43,634 nt of DNA from DATDCY01 sp031406795 [NCBI: Candidatus Rokuibacteriota bacterium]. GTDB taxonomy: Bacteria > JAUVQV01. The notes beneath the pieces were generated by a model. It was given only the letters and a program-made list of their open reading frames with translations. It was not told the DNA's origin and made no database searches. This document shows positions 22,136 through 30,475 of the stretch, in pieces (position 1 is the stretch's first letter; every line of letters starts with the position of its first letter). The translations under genes were made by a program, and so were the position numbers. The stretch lies in NCBI GenBank assembly GCA_031406795.1, contig JANOHV010000274.1, positions 1 through 43,634 of the forward strand, read 5' to 3'.

Positions 22136-22260
22136 AGCGGGAGGGGGTGAACCCCTCCCCTACATCTGCAGGGGCGAACCTTTTCCCTACGTATGCGGGG
22201 GTGTACCCTTCGCCTGGATAAACACGGATTCGTCGTAGGGGCGGGGTTGAACCCCGCCCG
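22136..22260. repeat. Cluster of family A palindromes between rimM and trmD
   Basis: At least three units are visible: GAGGGGGTGAACCCCTCCCC with TAC, a degenerate CAGGGGCGAACCTTTTCCCTAC, and GTAGGGGCGGGGTTGAACCC with CGCCC. They interrupt the rimM-trmD junction. Confidence 0.82.
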
Positions 22261-22282
22261 GCATTCCCCTGTCGCGCATTCT

Positions 22283-22318
22283 GCATCTGGACCCTCTTGA
22301 GCAGCCTGATCGTTCCAT
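22283..22318. repeat. Family B element, partial (one end only)
   Basis: CTGGACCCTCTTGAGCAGCC followed by TGATCG matches one end of the family B hairpin and stops against the rimM stop codon at 22320. The other arm is missing. Confidence 0.5.
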
Positions 22319-22319
22319 G

Positions 22320-22856
22320 TCAGGGCAGCAGGCCCTCGAGGAGCCTGATCTTGATGCGGCGCGCGTCCCGGTCGATGGCGAGCACGAACTGCTCGATGAA
22401 GGGCACCAGCACCTCGCCCCGCGGCCCGTGCACGACGAGCACCCGGCGATCCTCGCCGGTTTCGAGCACCTGGTGCACGGTGCCGAGCGATTCACCCTGC
22501 TCGGTCTCCACCGCCATGCCGGGCAGATTGTGAAGCCAGACCTCCCCGGGAGGCAGCGCCGGCAGGTCCGCCTCGCGCACGCACAGCCGTCCCCCGCGCA
22601 GGGCCTCGGCGGCCGTCCGGTCGGGGACCCCTTCGAGAAGCAGAAGATAGCGCTGCTGGTGCATCCGGGAGCCGAGGATGCGCCGCGGACTCACCGGAAG
22701 GCCGGGGGCCTCGAGCAGCAGCGTCTCCCCCGCGCTGAAGCGCCCGGGGTCGTCGGTGAGCGGGTGCACGACGACTTCGCCGCGGATGCCGTGCGCCGTG
22801 GCGACGAGCCCCACCGTGACGAGGTCGCCGCGGGGGTCAACCCGGTCTGGACTCAC
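22320..22856 (-). CDS. rimM: Ribosome maturation factor RimM
   Basis: The 178-residue protein begins with VTVGLVATAHGIRGEVVVHP, the RimM N-terminal domain. It continues with a PRC-barrel domain that includes DLPALPPGEVWLHNLPGMAV and GTVHQVLETGEDRRVLVV. RimM binds S19 and assists assembly of the 30S head. The start at 22856 lies 9 bases after the khpA stop. Gene order with khpA and rpsP upstream is standard. Confidence 0.95.
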   Translation of the reverse strand: MSPDRVDPRGDLVTVGLVATAHGIRGEVVVHPLTDDPGRFSAGETLLLEAPGLPVSPRRILGSRMHQQRYLLLLEGVPDRTAAEALRGGRLCVREADLPALPPGEVWLHNLPGMAVETEQGESLGTVHQVLETGEDRRVLVVHGPRGEVLVPFIEQFVLAIDRDARRIKIRLLEGLLP

Positions 22857-22865
22857 GCGATCCCG

Positions 22866-23096
22866 CTACTCCAGAATCTCGAGGACCACCCGGCGGTTCT
22901 CGCGGGTGGCGGCGGCGTTGAGGATGGTCCGGATGGCTTTCGCCGTCCGGCCCTCCTTGCCGATGACCCGCCCCAGATCGTCCACGGCGACCCGAAGCTC
23001 GATGACCGTGGTCCTCTCGCTCGCGGTTTCGGTCACGACGACCTGATCGGGATTGTTGACGAGCGTCCTGGCGATCTGTTCCACGAGCGTCTTCAT
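22866..23096 (-). CDS. khpA: KH-domain RNA-binding protein KhpA
   Basis: The 76-residue protein is a single type II KH domain with the GxxG loop in [20 protein letters not shown]. It matches KhpA (YlqC), which binds RNA with KhpB and helps ribosome assembly and cell-wall regulation in some bacteria. It is placed between rpsP and rimM as in most genomes that have it. The usual length is 75-80 residues. Confidence 0.94.
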   Translation of the reverse strand: MKTLVEQIARTLVNNPDQVVVTETASERTTVIELRVAVDDLGRVIGKEGRTAKAIRTILNAAATRENRRVVLEILE

Positions 23097-23148
23097 CCGT
23101 CAGTCTCCTTCTGGTCCTCGCTCAAGGGAGAGCAGGCGCAGCGCCGCT

Positions 23149-23400
23149 TCAAACCTTCTGGAGTTCGGCCGCCCGCTTGAGCAGCCGCGCCACCGTCGAG
23201 GAGATCGTCGCGCCGTGACGGCGCAACTCCGCGACCCGGGCGGTGTCGATCCGCAGCGGCTGGTCCTTGGCGAGCGGGTCAAAGGAGCCGATCCCCTCGA
23301 GCGCCTGCCCCTTGGGCGGACACTGGCTGTCGGACACGACCACCCGGTAGAAGGGCCTCTGATTCGACCCCAGTCTCTTCAGTCTGATGCTGAGTCCCAC
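23149..23400 (-). CDS. rpsP: 30S ribosomal protein S16
   Basis: I choose GTG 23400 rather than GTG 23406 because AGGAGG lies 7 nt before the former and 1 nt before the latter. The 83-residue protein then begins with the family's normal GLSIRLKRLGSNQRPFYRVV. It continues IGSFDPLAKDQPLRIDTARV. S16 is an assembly protein of the 30S body. It follows ffh by 94 bases with its own ribosome site. Confidence 0.96.
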   Translation of the reverse strand: MGLSIRLKRLGSNQRPFYRVVVSDSQCPPKGQALEGIGSFDPLAKDQPLRIDTARVAELRRHGATISSTVARLLKRAAELQKV

Positions 23401-23494
23401 GTCCACACCTCCTTGATTGAATCTTCTTTATACCACAGAACGGCCACCGGCCGTCAAATACGGCGGCCGGGCCGCGGGTTCCGCCAGGACCGGC

Positions 23495-24838
23495 TCACCC
23501 CCAGGGCATCCGGGGACGCCCCTTGCCGCCGCGGCCGCCCGCGGTCATCTTCGAGACCTGTTTCATCATCCGCTGCGCCTGCGTGAACTGCTTGAGCAGG
23601 CGGTTGACGTCGGTGACCGTCGTGCCGCTGCCCTTCGCGATGCGCTGGCGGCGGCTCGACGAGATGATCTGCGGCTTGTGGCGCTCGAGCGGCGTCATCG
23701 AGGAGATGATCGCGTCGACCTGCACCAGCTGCTTGCCGTCGAGGTCGGCCTCGTCGATCTTGAGCTTCGCGGCCCCCGGCAGCATCTTGAGAATCGAGGA
23801 GATGCTCCCCATCTTGCGCACCTGCAGCAGCTGCTGGCGGAAGTCCTCGAGGTCGAGCTCCCCCTTCTTGCGCAGCTTGCGGCCGAGTTCCTGCGCCTGT
23901 TCGCGGTCGACGCTCTCCCCGGCGCGCTCGATCAGCGTCAGCACATCCCCCATGCCGAGGATGCGCTGCGCCATCCGGTCGGGGTGGAAGGGCTCGAACT
24001 GCTCCGGGCGTTCGCCGACGCCGACGAACTTGAGCGGCACACCGAGCGCCGAGCGGATGGAGAGCGCGGCGCCGCCGCGGGCGTCGCCGTCGAGTTTCGT
24101 CAGGATCACCCCGGTCAGACCGACCTCCTGGTGAAAACCGGCGGCGATGTTCACCGCCTCCTGGCCGGTCATCGCATCGGCCACCATCAGGATCTCGGAC
24201 GGCGCGACCGCCGTCTTGATGGCGCGCAGTTCGGCCATCAGCTGTTCGTCCACGTGCAGACGCCCCGCGGTGTCGATGATCGCGACGTCCAGCGCGTGGT
24301 GCTTCGCGTGCGTGACCCCGAGGCGCGCCAGTTCGACGGGCGAGGGACCCCGCTCCCCGAAGACCGGGACGCCGACCTGCCCCCCGAGCGTCCGCAGCTG
24401 TTCCTGCGCCGCCGGGCGGTAGACGTCGGCCGCGATCAGCAGGGGGTGGCGTCCCTCCTTCGTCAGGCGCAGCGCCAGTTTGGCGGCCGAGGTCGTCTTG
24501 CCGCTGCCCTGGAGGCCGACGAGCATGATCGTCGTCACCGCGGGGGCGGGCGCGTACTGGATTGGCGTCCAGGTGCCGCCGAGGATCTCGGTCAACTCCT
24601 CGCGGACGATCTTGATCACCTGCTGCGCCGGCGTCAGGCTCGCGGCGACGTCCGCGCCCGAGGCCCGCGCCTCGACCCGGCGTTCGAGTTCCTTGGTGAC
24701 CTTGTAGTTGACGTCGGCCTCGAGCAGCGCGAGGCGGATCTCGCGCAGGGTGGCTTTGATCAGCTCCGGGCTGAGCGAACCGTGGCCGCGCAGTTTCTTG
24801 AAGACCGACTCGAGTCTTTCACTCAGGCGCTCGAACAT
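23495..24838 (-). CDS. ffh: Signal recognition particle protein Ffh (SRP54)
   Basis: The 447-residue GTPase has the N domain (MFERLSERLESVFKKLRGHG), the G domain with GLQGSGKTT, DTAGR and TKLDGDARGG, and a Met-rich M domain ending QAQRMMKQVSKMTAGGRGGK. It binds 4.5S RNA and signal sequences and delivers ribosomes to FtsY at the membrane. It is the first gene of the translation cluster and has a good promoter at 24876-24905. No 4.5S RNA gene was identified nearby. Confidence 0.97.
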   Translation of the reverse strand: MFERLSERLESVFKKLRGHGSLSPELIKATLREIRLALLEADVNYKVTKELERRVEARASGADVAASLTPAQQVIKIVREELTEILGGTWTPIQYAPAPAVTTIMLVGLQGSGKTTSAAKLALRLTKEGRHPLLIAADVYRPAAQEQLRTLGGQVGVPVFGERGPSPVELARLGVTHAKHHALDVAIIDTAGRLHVDEQLMAELRAIKTAVAPSEILMVADAMTGQEAVNIAAGFHQEVGLTGVILTKLDGDARGGAALSIRSALGVPLKFVGVGERPEQFEPFHPDRMAQRILGMGDVLTLIERAGESVDREQAQELGRKLRKKGELDLEDFRQQLLQVRKMGSISSILKMLPGAAKLKIDEADLDGKQLVQVDAIISSMTPLERHKPQIISSSRRQRIAKGSGTTVTDVNRLLKQFTQAQRMMKQVSKMTAGGRGGKGRPRMPWG

Positions 24839-24875
24839 GCGTCGTTCACGATCCTTCCCGATGGTTGGGCTGTAG

Positions 24876-24905
24876 ATTGTAGTAAGCGGGCGAGGGGCCT
24901 GTCAA
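24876..24905 (-). promoter_or_regulatory. Sigma70 promoter of the ffh cluster
   Basis: On the minus strand TTGACA (24905-24900), an 18-nt spacer and TACAAT (24881-24876) lie upstream of ffh, giving a leader of about 30 bases. It probably drives ffh through rplS. Confidence 0.78.
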
Positions 24906-25031
24906 TGAACGCGTCGGCCAAGGCTGCCCCCGGCCCTCTGCCCGCCTCACGATTCATGACATCCGCCGCGCACGGACTTCACCGATGAGACATAGATCAC
25001 TGAACGGACACCGGCTGGGGGCGCAAGGTGA

Positions 25032-27077
25032 TTGCGAGATGGCGCGGCAATTGATACGGATCGGGTGTCCGGCGTCCGGTCGCCGGGCGGGGCGCGCGTG
25101 ATCGCCACAAGAGAGGCGATTGGCGCGAGCGCGCTCGCGCGCGAGGTCAGGGCCTGGGTCCTGGCGGAAGCCGAGGACCGGGAACTCAAGAACCGGGTGG
25201 CGCTGGCGCTCGAAGAAATCGCGATCTTCCTCGCCAGGCATCAGGCGGATCTCGAGCGACGCAAGAGCAGGCTGGTGCAGACGACCGGCTACCGGGACGA
25301 AACGCGAAGCCGGGAATTCGCCCTCGAGAAGATCCGACTGCTGCTGACGGGCCGCAGGAACATCTCGGTGATCTTTGCGGCGATCGACGGCTATCTCGAC
25401 CGGCACCGGGAAGAGGAGATCTTCGACGGGGACCGCATCCGCACGCCGCTGGCCGAGGCAAGCGATGATTTCATCAGCAGATTTCGCGATTCTATCGGCG
25501 GGACGAGCCTGGCGAAGCTCCTGGACATCTTCTACTTCATGCCGTATTCGTGCTGGCGCTCGCGCAGCGTCGAAAGGCGGATCTTCCGCTCGCCGTCATC
25601 GGCCGAGGTTTCGAGGCTCATCGAGGAATGCCGGCAGCGGAAGATCGAGATCGACGGCATCGACACCGTCCAGCTCGCGGCAATGCTGCGGATCAAACTC
25701 GGCATCGCGCCGCGGATGGGCTATCACCTCCTGCCCGCCAACAAGCTCGCCGAGAAGCTGACCAGCGCGGAGAACATCGCCCAGTTCACCGCCACGACAG
25801 CGCCGCTCGATGAAGGCTTCTGCCGCACGACGGCCGGCATCCTGGCCAACCTCAGGCAGCGCTCGAGCGAGTGCTTCGGGATCGCGTTCCCGCCGGCTCC
25901 TCCCGAGATCGAAGCCGAACTGCTGCAACTCGTCTACCTCGCCGGCGACACGATCCGCATCGGCGGGGGCGGCAACGAGCGGTCGGCGGACTACCTCTGG
26001 TTGCTGGCCACGGTCATCGCCAGCGATCATGCGGCATTGAAGGATGTCCTGACCGGCTTCATCGACAAGCACAGCGGCAACCCTGCGGTCCGCAAACGGT
26101 TCGCGAGCGCGCACGCCTATCTGGGCGAGGCGGCTGCGAGAGCCGACGCAATCCTCGCCGCGCTCTGGTCGGAGGCAAAGGAGGAACTTCGGTGTCTGAC
26201 CCTCCGCACGGACGCCCTTGCGACGAGGAGCAGCCACGATTTCAAGGAGTTCACGGAGCTGGAAGCGCTGAAGCAGCGAAGATCGGACGTCGTCAAGTCG
26301 CTGATGAAGATTTCCGATTCCATCCAGCTCATCGAAGCGTCGCTCCTCGATCGACTCACGTCCCCCGGATTCCCGGCCGGGCGGCTGCCGGCCGACGGAC
26401 AGGGCCGTGGCCTCGATCCGGCAAGGCTGCGGGACCGCAATCGCACGAACGCCGAAGAAACCAAGGCAATCGCCCGGCAGGAACTCGAGAAGCTGCGCCT
26501 GCTGATCGTCGGCATCACGGCGATCAGCCGCAGAGGGTTCGCGGACTCCGGACTGTCCCCCGCCGCGGCGCGACAGCGGGATGTGGAGCGGCTCGCCTGC
26601 AAGACCGCCGACGGCGTCGAGATCGCCGGCCTGCCCACGCCCGAGCTGCACGCGAAGCTCTGCGGCGCGCTGCGGAAGACCGCCGGCTCGCTGCGGGATT
26701 TCAGGAGCAAGCTCGAAGCGGTGCGCAGACGCCCGCTGAAGAGCGACCTGCAGCAGGCCATGAACGTCCTGGCCGAAAAGACGAGGAGAGCCGTCGAATG
26801 CGGCGACAACCCCGATCCGGAGGCCGGTGCTGCGTCCGGGATCCTGCCGGCCGCGGACCGACTGTTGCCGCTGCTCCGCGACATCGTGACGGCGCAAGCC
26901 AGCCTCGGGGTGCGCATGAACACCGCGAAGCTGACCCCCGCGGAGAAACAGCCGCTCACGGTCCTGATCTACGCGACGAAACTGCGGCTCGGCGAAGATC
27001 TCCGGGACCTCGAACGTCTCCGCGCGGAACTTGCCGGACGCTCGGCGGGCACTGCGAGACGCCCGGGCCCGGATTGA
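25032..27077 (+). CDS. Large helical protein of unknown function
   Basis: The frame gives 681 residues from TTG 25032, or 659 from GTG 25098, which may be the better start. It is alpha-helical almost throughout, with many Arg, Lys, Glu and Leu and no signal peptide, membrane helix, Walker motif or metal-binding cluster. Coiled-coil-like stretches include KDFKEFTELEALKQRRS-type and AIARQELEKLRLLIVGITAI segments. I recognise no domain. It is a single gene between divergent ffh and convergent RNase Z, with no partner on its strand. Base composition is like the neighbours. It could be a structural or scaffolding protein; that is a guess. Confidence 0.75.
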   Translation: MRDGAAIDTDRVSGVRSPGGARVIATREAIGASALAREVRAWVLAEAEDRELKNRVALALEEIAIFLARHQADLERRKSRLVQTTGYRDETRSREFALEKIRLLLTGRRNISVIFAAIDGYLDRHREEEIFDGDRIRTPLAEASDDFISRFRDSIGGTSLAKLLDIFYFMPYSCWRSRSVERRIFRSPSSAEVSRLIEECRQRKIEIDGIDTVQLAAMLRIKLGIAPRMGYHLLPANKLAEKLTSAENIAQFTATTAPLDEGFCRTTAGILANLRQRSSECFGIAFPPAPPEIEAELLQLVYLAGDTIRIGGGGNERSADYLWLLATVIASDHAALKDVLTGFIDKHSGNPAVRKRFASAHAYLGEAAARADAILAALWSEAKEELRCLTLRTDALATRSSHDFKEFTELEALKQRRSDVVKSLMKISDSIQLIEASLLDRLTSPGFPAGRLPADGQGRGLDPARLRDRNRTNAEETKAIARQELEKLRLLIVGITAISRRGFADSGLSPAAARQRDVERLACKTADGVEIAGLPTPELHAKLCGALRKTAGSLRDFRSKLEAVRRRPLKSDLQQAMNVLAEKTRRAVECGDNPDPEAGAASGILPAADRLLPLLRDIVTAQASLGVRMNTAKLTPAEKQPLTVLIYATKLRLGEDLRDLERLRAELAGRSAGTARRPGPD

Positions 27078-27089
27078 ATCAACCCGTCG

Positions 27090-28103
27090 TCAGCTGAAAC
27101 AGGGGCCGGCCCCGTGCGCGGTCGCGGCTTCGGCGCGCAGCAGCGCCTCCTCGCGCTCGTACTTGGGCGAGAAGTGAAAGACCGTCAGCCGCCTCGCGCC
27201 GGCCCGTCGCGCGAGCTCCCCGGCCTGTCGCGCCGTCAGGTGGTGTTTGCGCAGCGCGTGGTCGGCATCGCGATCGAGAAAAGCCGCCTCGCAGAACAGA
27301 TGATCGGCCCCCGCCGCCAGTTCGAGAACGCGCCGGTCATTCTCCGGCGAGCGCCGGATGTCCGTGACGTAGGCCAGAGTCGCGCCGGGCGTCGCGAGAA
27401 TCACCTCCCGCTCGATGCGCGCCAGCGACAGGCTGCGCAGCCGGACCGTCCCGCCTTCGCTGACCGGGACCCGCACCGGCGTCTCCCCGGGCCGGACGGC
27501 GTGGAGCAGCGCCTTGACGCGCCCGAGCCAGGGGCCGACCTCCCAGCCGAGCTGGCGCAGCCGCTCGCCGTTGACGTTGAAGCGCACCCGCTCGCGCAGC
27601 CGAAAACCGAGACAGGGCACGGCGTGGTCGAGGAGGCGGGCCTCGACCACCAGGGCCGGCTCCGCCCTGACGACCCCGGCAAACGGCGCCTCACGCGCCG
27701 CGGTGCGCGCCCGGAAGCGGTCGCGGCAGGAGAAGGTCACCCGGCGCACCCGGCGCGGACCGATCTCCTGCACCTGGAGCCGCAGCCGGTAGTTGTCCAC
27801 CAGGTTCCAGGTGTAGCCGGCGAGCTTGCCCGCGACATTCGCGATGAGACCTTCGGGGCCGTGCAGCCTCACCGTCAGGTCGCGGTTGAGCATCACCCGC
27901 AGCAACCGGTCGAAGCCGCAGAAGTGGTCGATGTGCGTGTGACTGACGAAGATGTCGCTGACCCGAAGTATCTCGCCGGGGCGCAGGGCGTTGATCTCGC
28001 CGATGTCGAAGAGCAGCGCCCGACGCTCGTGCAGAAAGTCGACGTAGAGGGCCGGATCGCCGAACCCCCCGTTGACCAGCCGCGCATCGAACGTTCTCGT
28101 CAC
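27090..28103 (-). CDS. Metallo-beta-lactamase fold ribonuclease Z-like protein
   Basis: GTG 28103 gives 337 residues; the longer frame upstream is antisense to pcnB. The metal site HTHIDHFCGFDRLL sits at about residues 55-68. Later metal ligands appear in LAYVTDIRRSPEN (Asp) and LTVFHFSPKYE (His), and DHLFCEAAFLDRDAD is also typical. It resembles RNase Z, which trims tRNA 3' ends, although the 337-residue length and the middle insert (residues 110-200) differ from short RNase Z. A -10-like GACAAT lies 7 nt before the GTG. Confidence 0.8.
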   Translation of the reverse strand: MTRTFDARLVNGGFGDPALYVDFLHERRALLFDIGEINALRPGEILRVSDIFVSHTHIDHFCGFDRLLRVMLNRDLTVRLHGPEGLIANVAGKLAGYTWNLVDNYRLRLQVQEIGPRRVRRVTFSCRDRFRARTAAREAPFAGVVRAEPALVVEARLLDHAVPCLGFRLRERVRFNVNGERLRQLGWEVGPWLGRVKALLHAVRPGETPVRVPVSEGGTVRLRSLSLARIEREVILATPGATLAYVTDIRRSPENDRRVLELAAGADHLFCEAAFLDRDADHALRKHHLTARQAGELARRAGARRLTVFHFSPKYEREEALLRAEAATAHGAGPCFS

Positions 28104-28110
28104 GCGCCGG

Positions 28111-28116
28111 ATTGTC
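28111..28116 (-). promoter_or_regulatory. -10-like box close to the RNase Z start
   Basis: GACAAT on the minus strand ends 7 nt before the GTG at 28103, consistent with a leaderless transcript. No good -35 box is seen. Confidence 0.4.
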
Positions 28117-28137
28117 GCACAAACCCTTCGGGGCCGG

Positions 28138-28167
28138 TTGCATTTTGTCCACCGCGCGTGGTACATA
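28138..28167 (+). promoter_or_regulatory. Candidate pcnB promoter
   Basis: TTGCAT (28138-28143), an 18-nt spacer and TACATA (28162-28167) precede ATG 28179 by 11 nt, leaving little or no leader. Confidence 0.5.
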
Positions 28168-28178
28168 TCAGATCGCTG

Positions 28179-29798
28179 ATGCGACGAATCATCTCGAAGG
28201 TCGTCCAGAAGCTCTTCGGCAAGCGCCGGGGAGCTCACCACGCGGGCCCGGCGGTTCCGCCTCCGCCCGTCATCGTCAAGCGCGAGGAACACACGATTTC
28301 GCGCAGCCGGATCGACGAAGACGCGCTGAAGGTGCTCAACCGGCTCACGCGCTACAACCACACCGCGTACCTGGTCGGCGGCGGCGTGCGGGATTTGCTG
28401 CTGGACCGTATCGTGAAGGATTTCGACATCGCGACGTCGGCCCATCCGCAGGAGATCAAGAACCTGTTCCGCAACTGCCGTCTCATCGGCCGGCGGTTCC
28501 GCCTCGCCCACGTCCTGTTCCGCGGCGGCAAGGCGATCGAGGTTTCGACCTTCCGCAAGCAGACCGGTTTCTCGGACGACATCGACCTGCTGATCAAGAG
28601 CGACAACACGTTCGGCACGCCCGAGGAGGATGCCCGGCGGCGCGACTTCACGATCAACGGCCTGTTTTACAGCATCACCGACTTCTCGGTCATCGACTAC
28701 GTCGACGGGCTCGAGGATCTCAAGCGCCGGCTCGTCCGCACGATCGGCGACCCGAACATCAGGCTGCGGGAGGACCCGATCCGCAGCCTGCGCGCCGTGC
28801 GCATCGCCGCCCGCCTCGGCTTCGAGATCGAGACCGGCACGCGCCAGGCGATGACGGCCCACCGCGAGGAGATCTGGAAATCCGCCACCCCCCGCATCGT
28901 CGACGAGTTCGTGCGCATGCTCAACCAGGGGGCCGCGGCCGCCTCGTTCCCGCTGCTTGCGGAACTCGGCATGATCGAGGGACTGCTGCCCGGCTTCGCC
29001 CGGGCGTACGCGACCCCGCAGATGCGCGAGCAGATCCAGCGCAACCTCGTCTCGCTGGACGCCCACCAGAAACCGCAGGCCGGTCTCCCGGCCGGCCTGG
29101 CTCTTGCGGTCCTGTACCACCCGCTCTTCTCCGAGGCGGTCGCCGTCGCGGACCCGGAGGCCGATCGCGGCAAGATCGCCGCAATGTTGCTCGACGCCGA
29201 CCTCGAGAAGCTCAAGTTCCCGCGGGCCCAGCTCGAGAAAGCGGTCCTGCTGCTCGCCGGGCAGCAGCGGATCACGCAGCCGCAGCGGCGACGCGGACGC
29301 GGGGGCTCGATCTCCTCGCGGCCCTGGTTCGCCGAGGCGCTCACCCTTCTGGAGATCACGCAGGGGGACACGCCCGAGGGACGCTCGCTCTTGCGCCGGC
29401 TGCGCGCCCAGCAGCACGAGGCCGCTGCGGAGCCGCGGGCGGAGTCGGCTGCCGATTTCCCGCCTGGATCCGGGACCGCCGCAGATGAGGCCGAGGCCGT
29501 CGCGGGGGCGACTGCCGAGGCCGGAACCGGGCCCGCCAAGCGCCGGCGACGCCGGAGCAGGCGAGGCACGGGCCGCGGAAAGAGCCGGAGCCCGGAGACG
29601 ACGGAGGCCCCCGCAACGGCAGCAGAAGACGACGAACAGGATCGCGCGCCGAGGACGCAGCCGCCCTCGCGGCCGCATCAGCGTCAGCACGTCTCCCCGG
29701 CGGAAGAGGCGCCCTTCGACCCCGATGCGGCGTTCGGGGACGGAGACACCGACCTGGAGCCGCCCGGCGGGGAGTCGACCGAAGACCGTACCGACTGA
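28179..29798 (+). CDS. pcnB: Poly(A) polymerase / tRNA nucleotidyltransferase family protein
   Basis: ATG 28179 gives 539 residues; the frame extending to 27114 is antisense to RNase Z. The class II nucleotidyltransferase core is clear: TAYLVGGGVRDLLLDRIVKD, the DFDIATSA metal pair, RRFRLAHVLFRGGKAIEVST, RRRDFTINGLFYSI and GDPNIRLREDPIRSLRAVRI. It adds AMP (or CCA) to RNA 3' ends; the basic N-terminus and overall size favour PcnB. From about residue 410 there is a long tail, first basic (KRRRRRSRRGTGRGKSRS), then acidic (DPDAAFGDGDTDLEPPGG), probably disordered and RNA-binding. Confidence 0.88.
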   Translation: MRRIISKVVQKLFGKRRGAHHAGPAVPPPPVIVKREEHTISRSRIDEDALKVLNRLTRYNHTAYLVGGGVRDLLLDRIVKDFDIATSAHPQEIKNLFRNCRLIGRRFRLAHVLFRGGKAIEVSTFRKQTGFSDDIDLLIKSDNTFGTPEEDARRRDFTINGLFYSITDFSVIDYVDGLEDLKRRLVRTIGDPNIRLREDPIRSLRAVRIAARLGFEIETGTRQAMTAHREEIWKSATPRIVDEFVRMLNQGAAAASFPLLAELGMIEGLLPGFARAYATPQMREQIQRNLVSLDAHQKPQAGLPAGLALAVLYHPLFSEAVAVADPEADRGKIAAMLLDADLEKLKFPRAQLEKAVLLLAGQQRITQPQRRRGRGGSISSRPWFAEALTLLEITQGDTPEGRSLLRRLRAQQHEAAAEPRAESAADFPPGSGTAADEAEAVAGATAEAGTGPAKRRRRRSRRGTGRGKSRSPETTEAPATAAEDDEQDRAPRTQPPSRPHQRQHVSPAEEAPFDPDAAFGDGDTDLEPPGGESTEDRTD

Positions 29799-29810
29799 GC
29801 AGGCCGTTTT

Positions 29811-30455
29811 CTAGCGGGCTGCGATTTTGAAGAACGGGTTCTGCTTCTTTTCGCGGCCGACCGTCGTTTCCGGTCCGTGCCCCGGGTAGAGTACCGTGTC
29901 GTCCGGCAGCGTCAGGATGTGACGGCGAATCGAGTCGAGCAGGAGCCGCTCCGACCCCCCCGGCAAGTCCGTGCGCCCCACCGAACCGTGGAAGACCAGA
30001 TCGCCGCAGAAAGCCGCTCCCGGCGCGACCAGGGTGACGCCCCCGGGGGAATGCCCCGGCGTGTGCAGGACGCGCAACCGCACCGCGCCGAGCCGCACTT
30101 CGCCCTGGTCGACGAGGGGCAGATCGGGCGGCGGCGAATTCTCGGCGCGCATCAGAAAGAGACGGGCATGAGTTACCGCTTCGGTGAGCAGCGGCGCGTC
30201 ATCCGCATGCACGAGCAGCGAGGCCCCCGTGGCCGTCTTGAGGGCGCGGTTACCGCTGATGTGGTCGAAGTGGCCGTGCGTGTTGACGATGAGCCGGCAC
30301 GTCAGCCGCTCCTGGGCGAGGAACGCCAGTATTTCCCCGGGGTCGCCGCCGGGATCGATGACCAGCGCCTCGCCCGCGTCGCGATCGGCGAGCAGATAGG
30401 TGTTTGTCTCGAGAGGACCGATCACGAACTGGTGCAGCTGCATGCCGACATTCAT
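29811..30455 (-). CDS. MBL-fold hydrolase (glyoxalase II-like)
   Basis: The protein (about 214 residues from ATG 30455; ATG 30443 also possible) is a compact MBL-fold hydrolase of the GloB/YcbL type. Metal ligands are in NTHGHFDHISGN, HTPGHSPGGVTL, FCGDLVFHGSVGRTD and YPGHGPETTVGREKKQNPF. It probably hydrolyses thioesters such as S-lactoylglutathione or related compounds; the C-terminal substrate-binding domain of true GloB is absent. It follows ogt by about 20 bases in the same direction. Confidence 0.88.
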   Translation of the reverse strand: MNVGMQLHQFVIGPLETNTYLLADRDAGEALVIDPGGDPGEILAFLAQERLTCRLIVNTHGHFDHISGNRALKTATGASLLVHADDAPLLTEAVTHARLFLMRAENSPPPDLPLVDQGEVRLGAVRLRVLHTPGHSPGGVTLVAPGAAFCGDLVFHGSVGRTDLPGGSERLLLDSIRRHILTLPDDTVLYPGHGPETTVGREKKQNPFFKIAAR

Positions 30456-30475
30456 ACGAGCATCGGGTGCGGGTG

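Noticed and set aside
23407-23494. Terminator between ffh and rpsP
   Set aside because: An inverted CGGCC-type pairing exists near 23440-23470 but there is no T-run on the minus strand, and the downstream genes probably need the ffh promoter.
27090-29690. 866-residue minus-strand frame across pcnB and RNase Z
   Set aside because: Only the 3' part (to GTG 28103) has MBL motifs. The rest is antisense to the well-supported pcnB gene and has the Arg/Asp/Glu-rich look of GC-rich shadows.
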